Shown here piece by piece: positions 11,266 to 23,930 of a DNA stretch of 64,000 nt; positions within the stretch are counted from its first letter, which is position 1, and each line of letters starts with the position of its first letter. This stretch comes from Chrysomallon squamiferum (lineage: Eukaryota > Mollusca > Gastropoda > Neomphalida > Peltospiridae), in NCBI GenBank assembly GCA_012295275.1, contig CM022677.1, positions 8,235,630-8,299,629 on the forward strand. The letters run 5' to 3'. A program made the position numbers and the translations under genes. Below the pieces are notes generated by a model, which saw nothing but the letters and a program-made list of their open reading frames with translations, ran no database searches and was not told the origin of the DNA.

Positions 11266-13817
11266 TTTAACGATATCTTTTCCACTTTATATCCAACCCC
11301 ACATACACATAATAATGAAATAACAAAAATGTCTTTATTATAAACCAATACTTAAATGTTTTGTTGTGTTTATTTCAGTCTAAATAAATATAAAGCTTTA
11401 TATATCTACAATCTATGATATCATAAAATATTAAAAGTTTGCAAAATATGTAATATGTTCTAACTGAAATTATTGTATTAATTTCCATGAATAATTTTTT
11501 TGATATATGAGAGAAAATATTAAACATAAAATGATACATTAGGAACAATTATATAATTATATGAAATATTTAAATAAAATTTAACAATAAAAATTAAATA
11601 TTATTACTAAAATAAAATTATTTGCCTGCTCTTTTAAATTTTATTACAAATGTTATCAAAAATTAGAGAACACCAAACTGATACATACTGGTTCAAACTG
11701 AAACACAACAGCTGGTAAAGTCAGTTCTCAGGAAGACATAGCAGATGTTCAGCAGCAAATTTCTGTAGGAAAAAAAATCATTCTTTACATGTTTTTTTCT
11801 TATGAAAACAATGCAGAACATTAAAAATACAGTTTTAATAGTGTCAGTATTTTATCATATTAATTACCTAGATTAATTATTTACATATTTTATATATAGT
11901 CTATTTAAAACCATGTATTATCACTGATAAATTCATTGCAGAATATTAAAAACAGACTTTAAGCAAACAGTGAAAATATTTTGTTATTTTATTAATTGCA
12001 AATATTAATTATTTAAATATTTACAAATTATAAATTACTGAAAACAATGCAGAACAAGTAATACAAATTTGTAGGTGACAATGATAATATTTGATTAATT
12101 ATCAAGTTTTGTTTTAATTTTGAAATCTGTATGATATTAGAAAAACATTTTAATTAAGTTTTCTTTTTTTGTTTTTTTAAAATAGGATTTAAGGAAATAA
12201 GAATAAATATAATCTGCATATCATGCTAAGTAAATTTTACACAAATTAGAATAAATATTATCTTGCAAATATATAGGCAAAACAGATGAAAATTATTAGC
12301 TGTTTTAACAGTTTTGCAGTCTTTTTTAGAGTATTAATAATAATCAATAAAATATTAAAAACAAGAAATAACAGTAATTATTCATATTATATCAGTTTAT
12401 GTGCAATTGTCACACTTGTATGTATTATTTCGCTGAATGCAAGTTAGGACCCTGTGTGCGTGTATACATGTGTTTGTGTGTGTGTGCGTGTGTGCATGTG
12501 CGTCTGTGCATGTGAGTGTGTGTGTGTGTGTTGGATGGGTGTTTGTATTTATGTGTGTGTATGCATATTTGTGTATGCATGTATATCAGTGTTTGTGTAT
12601 ATTTATGTATGTGTGTATATCAGTGTTTGTTTGTGTGTGTGTGTGTGTGTTAATATACATGGTAAAATATTACATGAATATTTAACATCCTATTATACAC
12701 ACGACTGCACACATTAGACTTTCAGAACCAGGAAAAATAACACCAAGCTGACCTCTAAAAATGCAACAACACAGAACACTTAAAAATCAGTAATTCAGAA
12801 GATTCAGAAATGGAAATTGGGATTTCCAAAAGATAGCAACTGAAAATAGTATTACAAGAAAAAAGCTGTTGGACACGTACTGTCATTTCTTGTGTGTTGT
12901 AGAGCTGTGTGCATTCAGGAAGATGACAGAAATAGTTTTATACATGACATTTGACTATCTTGTCACTGATCTTCAGAATAAAACAAAATAAAAAAATTAA
13001 ATTAAATACAGATAATAAATGGAGGTCAAATGCAATACAGCACATTATTAAGATTATTTTTATTTGTATCAGTATATTGACAGTAAAATATAATAAAATA
13101 ATAAAATAAAAAGCTGAATACAGCTTCATTATGACATCTACAAAACATTTATTTTGTTCACAGTTTTGTCTTGTTTATCTAGTTAAGATATATTACAATT
13201 AATTTTACAACTTAAATTTTCTTCTTTGCAATCAAATATAATTCCTTAACAAAGTCTTTACATGACTGAGTAATATTAATCCGAATTTATTTCGTTATTA
13301 AATATTATTTTTGTTGTTGTTGTTGTTGTTGTTGTTTTACTTTAGAATTCTAAATATTATTTGTATACTGCGGTCCCACGATATCGCGGTACTTAACTAT
13401 TTGGAAGAAATAAAGAAATATACTTACATATATGAAGGTAAATATATTTGGGTTGTAATTCTTTGCTATATCTCCATGATGTCCATCCCATTGGTTGATA
13501 AATAAATGCAGTTAAAAGGTTAAAACAGCTGATGAAATGGCTTCCGTTCAAGGGAGGTAATCACTTTATCTCGGTAAATAGCAAATTTTACAATACGGTG
13601 GACTGTACTGGTCACAAATTGCTGTTTTTGTACACACATTCGTAGTAATGTCTCGTAAATAAACTGTAACACAAGAATGAAGAAAAGTCAGCTTAAAATG
13701 TTTCGTTTTTTTAATTGTAATAACATATTTTCCCGAGTGAGTAATTATAATTATTCTTCTGCAAGACCGTGTGGGCATTTAAAAATACTACCAAGGCTCA
13801 ACACTATGACTTTAGAG
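11266..13817. other. Intergenic, AT-rich; TG-rich tract 12440-12655
   Basis: No coding block supported. A compound TG/TATG/CATG microsatellite spans about 12440-12655, and a (TTG)n tract lies near 13311-13336. Open frames across these are repeat translations. Confidence 0.65.
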
Positions 13818-14090
13818 CAGGCATGGCAACCTTTTTCGAGAAGCGGGCCACATGAGACACGGCTCATCGTCAGGCGGGCCGCAGGTACTAATTTAGGTGA
13901 TTTTGTGGTTATACGTAGAGTTTATTTTAAGAAATATTCATTTTCATTTACTTCAGGAACTGTTATAATAAAAAAAAAAATTATAAGTGTTTTACTAGAT
14001 TAGTAGATACAAAATAAACTCATTTTATAAAATTTGAATTAACGTTATGTTCCTTGTGAAATTAGGCGGGCCACTCAGAAATCCCTGAAA
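13818..14090. mobile_element. Possible hAT-type transposon remnant
   Basis: CAGGCATGGCAACC at 13818, followed by CGGGCCACATGAG and GGCGGGCCGCAGG, matches the style of hAT termini, which often begin CAGNGNTGGCCAACC with repeated CGGGCC motifs. Another GGCGGGCC occurs at about 14066. No matching far terminus or 8-bp target duplication was found, so the right boundary is a guess. Confidence 0.35.
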
Positions 14091-14416
14091 ACGGTGATGA
14101 TGCGATTGAAAAAGAATGAAAGGATTAAATGAGTAAACACGCAAAAGAAAATGTAAAACAAGACAGAGAAAAAAAAAAATGATAGATAGAAGCGATAGAA
14201 TGAAAACAAAGCAAATATAATTAGAATGAAAGAAAGAAAGCATAAAAGAACGAGAGACAGAAATAAATAAATAAAATAAAATAAAATAAAATATGATCGA
14301 CTGCTTGGAGAAAAAGTATTTCAAACGTCATGGGTATGTAATTTATTAATTTTTGTTCAGGTGGACTGAACTCATTGCATTTATTTGTTTTACTTTCTTT
14401 TCTTCTTTTTGGTTTC

Positions 14417-14485
<69 letters not shown>

Positions 14486-14645
14486 GCACTGTTTATTATA
14501 AACTTAGCTGGCTTTGCTGGTACAGGGAAATATGTTCACGAATGAAGAGCTACCAAACATGTGCGCACACTCACACATGTACACGCACACACACACATGT
14601 ACACACAAACACACACACACATTCACACACACATACACACAGAGG
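14417..14645. repeat. (TC)n and (CA)n microsatellites
   Basis: About 33 TC units at 14419-14483, and a CA-rich tract with interruptions at about 14566-14641. Both create spurious low-complexity open frames. Confidence 0.95.
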
Positions 14646-16053
14646 GATTTGTGGCTTATCTTTAAAAAACAACAACCGCGCGGTCACATCCGAATAAACC
14701 ATAATTTACAATGGAGAAACAACAGCAACGATACTAACAACAACTACAACATAAACTAATTCTGGATAAATCGCTAGATGTGATTTCACAAATAAAATAT
14801 TTAAAACGGAGGATAAACGAAGAAACAAAGGCATATAAATATTAATTAATATTTTTTAGATACTTCAGTGCCTGTTTGACCATCTGCTTCAAAGCACACA
14901 CGCTCAAAAAACGCGCGCTCACAGACACAGACACACAGACGCACACACACTGAAATATCAATGCACCAGACCTGTAACGATTATTACGATACAGAATCGT
15001 ATTGTGATACAAAGGTCCCGATACGATACATCGATTCGGGAAGGATGTATCCCGATACAGTATGACATTTTAATAATTTTTGGTATACAGTTGATGAAGA
15101 TATTTACATACAATGAAAACGTAACATCCACGTTTCGCCGCTGTAATTCCCGAACATTCAGGTTCCTATTAACAGTCCTCGAGGTTGCTGTCGTCACGTA
15201 ACCTGAACACATCATCACATGGCATGGAGGACATGCGCACTTTTATATATTTTTTTAAATATTTTTCATGAAATTTACTTTTCAGAAAGATTAATGTGTT
15301 CCATTATACACGAAATCGGTTGATTTATTTTCTCAAAATAATCTGATCTATATATATATATATATATGTATTACAACAGTCCCATATGACTCTTTTTTCT
15401 TTCTACAGTTTAAAATGCGGCGGCTCTCTCAGTTTTGCCTTCAGTGAAATAAATATTTATTTATTTTTTTATTTTTTTATTTATTTATTTATTATTAATT
15501 TATGATTAATTGTTGTTGCAGTTGTTGTTGTTGTTGTTGTTGTTATTATTATTTTATTTTATTGGTAAAACTTTAAAAAGATGTTTAATTTGAAACTATA
15601 TATATGTATAAAAATATGTGTATTGTGTATGTATGTATGTATGTATGTATGTACGTATAGATGCATATGTGTGTATGTGTGTATGTGTATGTTTGTTAAT
15701 TGAAAGAAGTTCAAGATCTTGTAATAGAAACAAATCAGACGTCATATTGGATGTTAATGATTCGCTGTGTTTGATTGTACCGAGTATTCAGTTATGTGTG
15801 TTCTATTTTTATTTATTTACTTATTTGTGTGTGTGTGTGAGCGCGCCCATGTATTTGCATATTGCTTCGTTTAGTTTTCATTTTACGTTTAAAATTAAAA
15901 TAATTTAACACGGATATTTTGTTTTTATTTAACTCTTTTTTTCTCTTTTTTTTTTCTTATCTTTTTTAGTAGGATTTTAAGTACAAAATAATAACGTATA
16001 ACAGGTTTTAAAAAATATTCTGTACGTGTTTTCGCGCCCCTTAACTTTCAAAT
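14646..16053. other. Intergenic with simple repeats
   Basis: It holds TTTA repeats near 15460-15490, a TTG tract at about 15515-15542, and GTAT repeats at about 15626-15652. The block around 14970-15060 has several ATACGAT-type near-palindromes. No gene seen. Confidence 0.6.
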
Positions 16054-16068
16054 CTGGCTACGCCTCTG
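16054..16068. repeat. Possible DNA-transposon end
   Basis: CTGGCTACGCCTCTG, preceded by CGCGCCCCTTAACTT, resembles the CAGAGGCGTAGCCAG terminus found on many invertebrate DNA transposons. The element would extend to lower coordinates. I could not find its partner terminus upstream. Confidence 0.3.
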
Positions 16069-16864
16069 ATGGGTGCTGAGGATATGAAATAGACTTAATT
16101 GTATAGTCTACATGTTCATAACTTGAAACCCCGTACATACGTTTTACTAAGACTCATACTGATTACAGTATTTCTAAGATACATAATTACACGCCAGTCC
16201 TGAAATAGAATTAGTTCGTGAAAACAACGAATGATGCTGCCCTGTTGAAATAATAATGTAAGAACAAATTCACGTAATTTTTATTTTATTATTATTATTT
16301 TTTTTATACGCCTTTACTGAACATTAACTTCAACAAATAAAATGAAACAAATAAAAGACCGGAAGCACACTTTCAATCGTTTGGGTTTTCAGATATTGTG
16401 CAAAATAAACACGTCGAAATATTTAAATTATCTGATTTGTCGGTCCAGGGAAGTAACTCTGACTAATAACAAGATAGGAAGATGTCTGAATAAGTTTGTA
16501 ATTTGAAAAATAATAAGGGAAACAAAAAATAATTGTCTTTGGATGGAAAGTGAAATGTAGGAGCCAACTTGTGCATGGTGTAGTATCTAAGTTTATATAT
16601 TTTATCCACTCATAACTCATATTTTATCCACGTTAACTGAATTCTTAGCAGAGATATTGGACATTACCGATATCGAAAAAATTTGTTATTATGTCTAGTA
16701 TAAATATAAAGATTTAAACTCAGTAAAAACTTAGATTATTTACAATATTATCATATATGGATATAGAAAATAAAGAAGAATGCAGATTACCTTATCTATA
16801 TTTCAGTAACAGTTTTTAAAATTATTTTTAATTATTATTATTATTATCATTCATTCATTGTCAG

Positions 16865-16913
<49 letters not shown>

Positions 16914-17129
16914 TAAATTTGGTATATTGATAATAATAATAATAATCATCATCATCATCATTTAATTTTTTATTTTAATAAGTTTATTTTCATTTGGTTT
17001 CTGTAATTTGTATTATTTCTTCATTTTGTTGCTATTTCAGTAATATTTTATTTTATGACATTTTATTATTTTTCTTTTTTCTATAACTTATTCATTTAAT
17101 TTATTTGCATTATGTTTTTTAAATATATA
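16069..17129. other. Intergenic; (TTA)n at 16868-16912
   Basis: AT-rich with a TTA microsatellite and ATC/TAA tracts at about 16930-16962. No gene seen. Confidence 0.6.
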
Positions 17130-18476
17130 TATACCTGAGTATGTGTGTGTATCTTAATTCTTCTGTCTTCTTGTTTCTTCATATTATTTGTTTTCATTTT
17201 TGTGTTATCTTTAAAGCTATTTTTATTGTTTATTATTTTAACCTATTTATTATTTACCATTATTATTGTTTCTTGTTATTTTTCTTGATTACAGTTTCCT
17301 CAAAATCTTCTTTTTCTTCTTGTCTGTTCCTCTTGTCTGTATTTAATTTCAGTCATTTTATTGATAAGCAAGATTTTTGTAATATACCATTTATTTATTA
17401 TTTTTTAGTCTCCCAATTTCTATACATAGTTCTTATTCTTCTTTTTTTTTTTTTTTTTCATATTTTAAATTCTTAATTTTTATTTTAATGATTTTTTTAT
17501 TATATTTTGTATTTTGTATTTTTTTTTTAAGCTACTGACCATTTGAATTCTTGTTATTTTTCTTCTTCATTCTTTTTGTTTCTTATTCTTCATTTCCTAG
17601 TTTCTGTGTTTTCTTTTATTTATTTACTTATTTTTTTCCTGTGATGTCACTTGAAATACACTATATTATTTCTTTTAGTTCTTCAGTCTCTTTCTTTTTA
17701 TCATTTTAATTTCTTTTTGTCTTTTTGAATTTTGTTCTTCTGCTCATTTTATTTAAAGAATTAGAATTATTTTTTATTATTATTATATATATGTATGTAT
17801 ATGTATTTATATTATTATTATAATTTTAATATAATGTTTATTTATTTATTTATTTTTAATATTTTCAATCTCTTAACTTCATCTGCCAACTTTCTAGTTA
17901 TTTTTCTACATACTAATAATTCAAATTATTTTATGTTATTCTTTTTTTTTATTATTATTTTTTTTTTTTTTTTTTACCAGCTTGTTACAATTAATTTTAA
18001 TATTACATTTCTTATTCAGTTGTGAGAAGAATTTTTTTGTTTGTTTCTTTTTTATAAAATGCTCTTAAAACAAGTTTTAGTAGACAGGTGATTATTTTTA
18101 TTTTATTTATTCTAACTTCTGTCTATCTAATGTATGCATGTATGTATCTATCATTTATTTATTTATTTTATTGTTGTTTTTAATTTATTTAAAATATAAA
18201 CATACTGAATTACATAATATTCACATTAATTATTATCAACCTTTTCATTATTTTATTTAAAATTACAACCTACTAAATAATTTAGTGTTCTGTATTTTCA
18301 TTATTTTTTTTAATTTATCAGGAAACAGTTCTGGACCTGAGACTTTACGAGCTGTGTGTTTGGCAATGTGTTCTAACACAACAGTGATCTTCCTTAGCCT
18401 CACCACCAACCAAACAGACACTGAGAGTGCTGTGAGTAACCTTAATTATAACTGTTATAAAATGTTTTATAATAAA

Positions 18477-18480
<4 letters not shown>
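17130..18480 (+). repeat. Duplicated exon-bearing segment, copy 1
   Basis: Two blocks match the segment at 24360-26275 in the same order and orientation. The first is about 17140-17400, sharing CAAAATCTTC, then TTTTCTTCTTGT and GATAAGCAAGATTTTTGTAA. The second is about 18055-18475, sharing AAAATGCTCTTAAAACAAGT and exon S. Between the blocks this copy lacks exon M3, present in copy 2, and has T-rich filler instead. The long hydrophobic open frames at 17141-18025 are translations of T-rich intron-like DNA. Confidence 0.75.
18322..18431 (+). pseudogene. Exon S, copy A
   Basis: A 110-nt block bounded by acceptor TTTATCAG and donor CT/GTGAGT. It is about 85 percent identical to 26107-26216. Two readings are possible. 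One frame is fully open (AVCLAMCSNTTVIFLSLTTN, then QTDTESA). The phase that would follow exon M3 reads ETVLDLRLYELCVWQCVLTQ, then Q and TGA. In copy B the first frame has a stop upstream of AVCL, and the second keeps the TGA. So the true frame cannot be decided, and at least one copy is dead. Family unknown. Confidence 0.5.
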
Positions 18481-18542
<62 letters not shown>

Positions 18543-18617
18543 CAATAATAATAATAATAATAGTATAATAATAATAGTAATAAACAATAATAATAATAGC
18601 AATAATAATAATAATAG

Positions 18618-18662
<45 letters not shown>

Positions 18663-18841
18663 CCAATAACAAGAAATTATTTTTATATTTATATATGTAT
18701 ACCTGTGAAAAACAAATTCTTATTTTCTCTTCTTCTTCATCTTCTTCTTCTTCTTCTTCTTCTTCTTATTGTTGTTGTCATTATTATTATTATTGTTATT
18801 GCTAGTGTTATTATTATTATTATTATTATTATTTTAACTGT
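18474..18841. repeat. Trinucleotide microsatellite cluster
   Basis: (AAT)n at 18474-18660 with short interruptions, (TTC)n at about 18729-18767, and (TTA)n at about 18780-18834. These yield poly-Asn, poly-Ile and poly-Ser spurious frames. Confidence 0.97.
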
Positions 18842-18845
18842 ATAC

Positions 18846-18985
18846 AGTCAACTCTGAGAAAACCAGACTTCGACTAATACAGATTTCTGAATAACCTGCA
18901 CAATTTCAAAGTTTCGTCCAGCTATCGGTAACCTACTATCATAGTGGGGAAAAACACCTCGCTTGGACATGCCATAAGCAGATTA
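18846..18985. mobile_element. Possible pogo/Tigger-type terminus
   Basis: CAGTCAACTCTGAGAAAACC, then GACTTCGACTAATACAGATT, has the layout of pogo-type ends, which start CAGT followed by diverged CGA-TTAA-CCGA-like subrepeats. It continues into GTTTCGTCCAGCTATCGG. No partner terminus or TA duplication was identified, so this is a terminal fragment at most. Confidence 0.35.
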
Positions 18986-19029
18986 AAATAAAATATATTT
19001 AATGAATGAATGAATGAAAAAAATTAACT

Positions 19030-19562
19030 TGCTAATCAGAGCAAGCTGTTGTGAAGCACGTCTATGACAGGCACGCTTTCTGACAGGTCAGCAGGAATGT
19101 CCATCACAGAAAAGAGTTTTGGGTAAGGATAGAGAGTGGATAGAGAGTGGGTTCTCATTGTGATTGCAGGACACAAGGGAGTGTCTGGCATATCAGATCG
19201 TAACGAGTCGGTTCCAGTGTTTTGTAGACGTTATCTGCTCCTTGTTGTCTCGTATTTGTCACCATAGGGTCCGTGTTGGTTGCGTCCTGTTTGTTTGTTC
19301 TCTTCTCGGCTGCTGTTGATGTTTCCTTGTTCTTTTTGACTGCGTCCCTCTGGTCCAACAATTCCAAACTTATTATTTTTTGTTTTGCCAATGATATTTT
19401 TATTGATTTAAAAGATGCTGTAAACACCTGTAACTAAAAATAATAAGAACATGAATGTAGTTAACTTATTTACATTTTATTTTATTTATTTATTTATTTT
19501 TTTTATTGTAATTTAAAAGATGCTGTAAACACCTGCACCTAAGAATAAGAACATGAATGTGT
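19030..19562 (-). other. Unassigned less AT-rich block and short direct repeat
   Basis: A minus frame is open for 90 codons at 19155-19427 and reads as a Thr/Asn/Lys-rich sequence (KETSTAAEKRTNKQDATN). It has no recognisable motif. Its upstream edge is a 55-base segment, AAAAGATGCTGTAAACACCT through AACATGAATGT (about 19409-19465), repeated at about 19514-19562. Confidence 0.3.
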
Positions 19563-19580
19563 AATAAGATTATGTGCATA

Positions 19581-19582
<2 letters not shown>

Positions 19583-19613
<31 letters not shown>
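19583..19613. repeat. Poly-A tract
   Basis: About 31 A residues, just beyond the 3' side of the minus-strand LINE. Confidence 0.9.
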
Positions 19614-19615
<2 letters not shown>

Positions 19616-19739
19616 ACAGGGTTAGTATGGTCTGAATGTAAGTAGGTATAGTACGATTAGTTTTTGTTTTAATTATTAATTTAATTGGCTATTCAAATTG
19701 ATCCATCAGTCAGCTGATCCATCCATGGATCAATCAGCT

Positions 19740-22450
19740 GTTGAACCGATCAATCTGTAAGTCAATAAATTGTTGTTTGTTTTTGTGTCAAAAAAGAAGA
19801 AAAGAAAAAGAAAAAGTTTGTGTTTTGTGTTCAGAATGTATGTTGTTACTGCAGCGAGGACTAACTCTCTGTCTTTCGTGTTTGGTGTCAAGATGTTTTG
19901 GAGTGTGAACTCGATTCTTAGTTCCTCCAATGTGTTGCGTAGTGCTTGTCTTTCCTTGGCGAAATTTTGACAAGTAGTGTTTCATGGTTTCGGAGAGTCC
20001 ACAGCTGCAGTTGGGTGATGTGGTGTTGTGATATTTGTATCAGATTGTATTTAAGTTGGTCGAGTAACCAATTCTGCCTATGGTGAGATTGTTGTTGTGT
20101 AGTTTGTTGGCGACTGTGATTCTGGGGTATTTGGTGAGTGGTTTGATGTTCAAGTGCCATTTGTTTTTGGTGTTGTTCCATTCATTTTGCCACTGTTTGT
20201 CTTAATATTTGGCTTCGATGGAGAGAATTTCATTTATTCCTGTAGTGTATGTCTGTTCAGATGTCTTCGTCTTTAATGCTGAGTGACTGTTTGGCATAAT
20301 GGTCAGCAAGTTCGTTGCTGATGATGCCAACATGTTTGCTCCCCAACTGGTTCTGGAAATTAGGTTTAGAAGATTGAGAATGTTTTGGCAGGATGCTATT
20401 ATATTGTGTATATTGTATCCAAAGTTGAATGTTTGGGTTTGTGTTATGACGTTGTTGTTAATGTTTAGTGTGATTTTGTTGTTATCTGTTTTTTTGTTGA
20501 AAAGGAGGCATGTCGTTTTGGAAAGAGAAATCTTTGTGCCCCATTTTAACGCCCAGTTGTTTATGTTGTTTAAGTCTTTTTGTATTTGTTTCTGCCTGCA
20601 CACCAAAAAGTGCAGTCGTCTGCAAAGAGTGCTGTGTTTTTTCGTTCGGTTGGTGGATTGTTGGTGTTGTCTTGTTTGTCAAGTGCTGTGATGATGTCGT
20701 TGATGTAGATGTTGCAGAGTGTGGGCGAGATAACGGATCCTTGTGGGATGCCATTTTCGATTGTCATTTTCTCTGAGGTGTGACCATTTACTTTGACTGC
20801 TATGGATCTGTTGTTGATGAAGTCTTTGATAAACTTGAACATGTTGCCTTTGATGTTGTTGTTGGTTAATTTGATGAGCAGTCCTTCCCTCCATACCATG
20901 TCAAAGGCTTTTTCAATGTCTAGGAATACTGTGATGATTTTTTTTTTGATTTCCTAAAAGATAGGTTGATTATTGTTTGCAGACAGGTGATCTGGTTGTT
21001 TGTACTGTGTTTCTTCTTGAAGCTGCTTTGATACTTGTTGATTAAATTGTTGTTGTTTAGATGCTGGCTCAGGTGTGTGTTGACATCATTTCCAGTGTTT
21101 TGCACATGTGTGACGTCAGTGTGATCGGCCTGTAGCTGTTGGGTAGTAAGTGATCTTTGTGTGGTTTGGGCCAAGCTGAAACATTCGGCATATTTCCAGT
21201 TTGTTGTAATCTTACCTGTTGTCCATATTGTGTTGTAGAGATCGAGTAAGATTAGTAGTGTTTCATCTGGTAGGTGTTGTAGTATTGTGTAGCTTATTTT
21301 ATCTGGCCCTGTGGCTGTACTTTTCTTGTTTTTGAGGGCATGATTTAATTCGCTGATGTTGAAGAGTTGATTGTATTTCAAGTGTTCTGTGTCTGAGAAA
21401 TGTTTGTTGATTGTTAGGTTGTCCAGTGGTTTCTTTGTGAATTTCAGTAGGAAGGTTGAGTTGCTGCTGGACTTGGTGAAAGTTTTACTGAGTAGATCTG
21501 CTTTTTGTTTGTCAGTGAATGCGATGTTGTTTTTGTCGAGAGTGTTGATTCTGTGGTTTTTAGTTTGCCTTGGATGTCTTTCACTTTGGCCCACATGTCT
21601 TTGACTGATGTTTTGTGGTCGATGTTGTTGCAAAAGAGTTCCCAGTGTTCTTGTTTTGCACTGAGAATTAGATTGGAAACTTGTTTTTTTTGCTATTTTG
21701 TATTTTTGTCTGTGGAATGATTTCTGTCTTTTTTGTATTGTCTTCTGAATTTGTTTCTTTCTTTGCATTTCTTTTCTATGTGTTCCATCCACCAGGGAGT
21801 GGATATTTTGTCGGTGCATTGTCTGGTTTTGGGTATGAATTTGTTTGCAGTGGAGTATATTGTGCTGGTGAGTGATGTGCAGTAGGTGTTGATGTGGTTG
21901 GGGTTTATGTGGTGATGTTTCTGCATGCTTTGTAGAAGCCTTCCCAGTTCGCTTTGTTGAAGTTCCATTTGGATGTGAAAATGGATCTGTCCAAGAAAGT
22001 GTTCTTGCTATTGTAGTATTTGGTGATGGTCGCTGTTTAATTCATTGAGCACTTGCCATTCGCAGAGCACTGTGATGTCCTTACTTTGTGAATGTTGGAT
22101 CAATGGCGGATTGACCACCACTGATGTTGCTAGTGTATGTGACAGACCAACTGGTTTTGCTCTATGAAATTTTCAAGGATGATTCCAGGACTGTCGTCTG
22201 TCGAGCCACCCTATAAGGTGTTGTGACAGTTGAAATCACCCACTATAATGAGCTTGTTGTTTGTTGTTATCATTTTGTTGAAGTCGTGGGTTTGAATGGT
22301 GTGTAGTGCGGGAGTGGGTGGGCTGTACATTTTAATTATGTCGATGTTTTGATTGTTATTGTGTACTGTGATGCTTAGTATTTCTATGTTGGTGTGAACT
22401 TTGGCTTGGTTCAGCTTGGTGTGTGGAATGTCTTGTTTGACGAGTGTCAT
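19740..22450 (-). pseudogene. LINE ORF2 (endonuclease and reverse transcriptase), frameshifted
   Basis: The endonuclease piece (22450-22211) includes KLIIVGDFNCHNT, the conserved GDFN motif. The linker at 21968-21693 has TPWWMEHIEKKCKERNKFRR, the usual basic block between the domains. RT fragments include NKKSTATGPDKISYTIL (near 21300) and ENGIPQGSVISPTLCNIYIN, with ALFADDCTFW holding the catalytic Asp pair (near 20610-20640). A thumb-like region follows (20606-20202). The tail near 19980-20020 has NETMKH-like context with Cys residues (LSETMKHYLSKFR). At least four frame changes make it non-functional. Confidence 0.85.
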
Positions 22451-22640
22451 GATGTCTCCCCGGGTGCTGAGACTTTGATACCCGGGGACCTTAAAAGCTT
22501 TTTGTTGTTTTGTTGTTTTTATTGTGTCCTAGCCATGTTTCTTGTATATGCATATTACGTCTGGTGTGTTTTGAGTGGAGGCCAGGAAGTGTACGAGTTT
22601 GTCTCTCGCTGAGTTGTTGTTACTGTTTGTGAGGTCTGTG

Positions 22641-23135
22641 TTATTTTCTTGTTTGAAGAGTTGTAAATGGTTGTAGTGTTTTGTTTTTTTGTTCACTGTT
22701 GTTTTGTGTTTGTGGGATTTCTCTTGTCTGTGTGTAATTTAAGTCTTTGTTGACTGTGGAGATCTTGAAGCCCAAGCTGTCTTCGATTATTGAAGTCGTC
22801 TGTGATGTTTTCTTGGTTGTTTCTGATGTTGTGCAGTTCGATGAGGAGGAAGACAATAATTTTTGTATTTTGCAATTCTGACCTCCTTTGTTCGATTTTG
22901 GGGCATTTTTTGTTAACGTTTCGTAGAATTTTGTTTTCTCATCTGTTGTAATATTTGATGGACACATTTTGTAATGTGGTGTGTGTGGACCCTGGCAATT
23001 CGCGCACTTTGCCAGAGAACAGCATTGGCCTGAGTTTCTGTGGTGATTTCCACTGCAGACAGTGTCTGCACTTGGGCAACTGCGGCCTCATTTCTGTGAG
23101 CGTCTCTGTACCCATCAATGGTGATGGTTGTGTTT
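22641..23135 (-). pseudogene. LINE ORF1 Gag-like zinc-knuckle remnant
   Basis: The minus frame reads CANCQGPHTPHYKMCPSNIT near 23010-22950, which matches the last zinc knuckle of Jockey-type Gag proteins (consensus C-x2-C-GxHxAxYxGCP). Just upstream GNHHRNSGQCC resembles the middle knuckle, and a CPKCRHC in another frame resembles the first, so there is a frameshift between them. Downstream the frame stays open about 108 codons (to 22641) as a Lys/Thr/Ser-rich tail. It lies directly 5' of the endonuclease fragment, as expected. Confidence 0.75.
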
Positions 23136-23339
23136 GTTAATTACCTTCTAAATGTCAGCTTGGTCCAGTAGCTTGGATTTTTCCATATTTCCACACCGAA
23201 TAATTTAGCTTTTGTTTGTTGTATTACTTCTTTGTTGAACATCTCAAAGAAATCATGCTTGTATACATACAGGTAATAAAACCCAAATCTTTGGAGATGT
23301 ATTTGTGAAATGTTGTTTCTTTGTTTTTGTTGACTGGGT

Positions 23340-23930
23340 TACTGTTGTTGTGTAATAATTTGTTTGGGTTGTTGTTGTTGTGTAAATATTTGTTTGGGGT
23401 TGTGTAATGTATTTGTTTGTTGTTGTAATGAGTATTTGTTTGTTTTGTTGTGTAATGAGTGTTTGTTTTGGCTACTGTTGTTGTGTAATGAGTGTTTGTT
23501 TTGTTGTTGTGTAATGAGTGTTTGTTTTGGTTGTTGTTGTTGTGTAATGAGTGTTTGTTTTGGTTGTGTAATGAGTGATTGTTTTGCTGTTGTTGTTGTG
23601 TAATGAGTGTTTGTTTTTGCTGTTGTTGTGTAATGAGTGTTTGTTTTGGCTGCTGTTGTTGTAATGAGTGTTTGTTTTGCTGCTGTTGTTGTTGAGTAAT
23701 GAGTGTTTGTTTTGGCTGCTGTTGTTGTGTAATGAGTGTTTGTTTTGGCTGTTGTTGTTGTGTAATGAGTGTTTGTTTTGGCTGCTGTTGTTGTGTAATG
23801 AGTGTTTGTTTTGGCTGCTGTTGTTGTGTAATGAGTGTTTGTTTGTTTTGGAGTGTTTGTTTTTGCTGTTGTTGTGTAATGAGTGTTTGTTTTGGCTGCT
23901 GTTGTGTGAGCAGTGTTTTCCTGGGTTGTG
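23340..23930. repeat. 33-bp minisatellite
   Basis: The unit is TAATGAGTGTTTGTTTTGGC, then TGCTGTTGTTGTG. Spacing is exactly 33 bp for successive copies at about 23701, 23734, 23767 and 23800, and shorter or longer variants occur earlier. Because 33 is divisible by 3 and the unit lacks stops in several frames, long open frames appear on both strands (Thr/Asn/His-rich on minus, Cys/Leu-rich on plus). They need not be genes. Confidence 0.93.

Larger units (their letters stand above)
19690..23330 (-). mobile_element. Jockey-like LINE retrotransposon, decayed
   Basis: The minus strand carries, in order, a Gag-type zinc-knuckle region, an apurinic endonuclease fragment, a reverse transcriptase and a C-terminal cysteine-containing tail, all broken by frameshifts. 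The order and motifs fit non-LTR retrotransposons of the Jockey group. The 3' side ends near 19690-19760 in AT-rich sequence without a clean poly-A. The 5' side runs into a 33-bp minisatellite at 23340. It lies between two copies of the same duplicated segment (17.1-18.5 and 24.4-26.3 kb). No target-site duplication could be defined. Confidence 0.85.

Noticed and set aside
17141-18025. Long hydrophobic plus-strand frames resembling membrane proteins
   Set aside because: They are translations of T-rich intron-like DNA. The same sequence type recurs at 24367-24618 as noncoding duplicated DNA.
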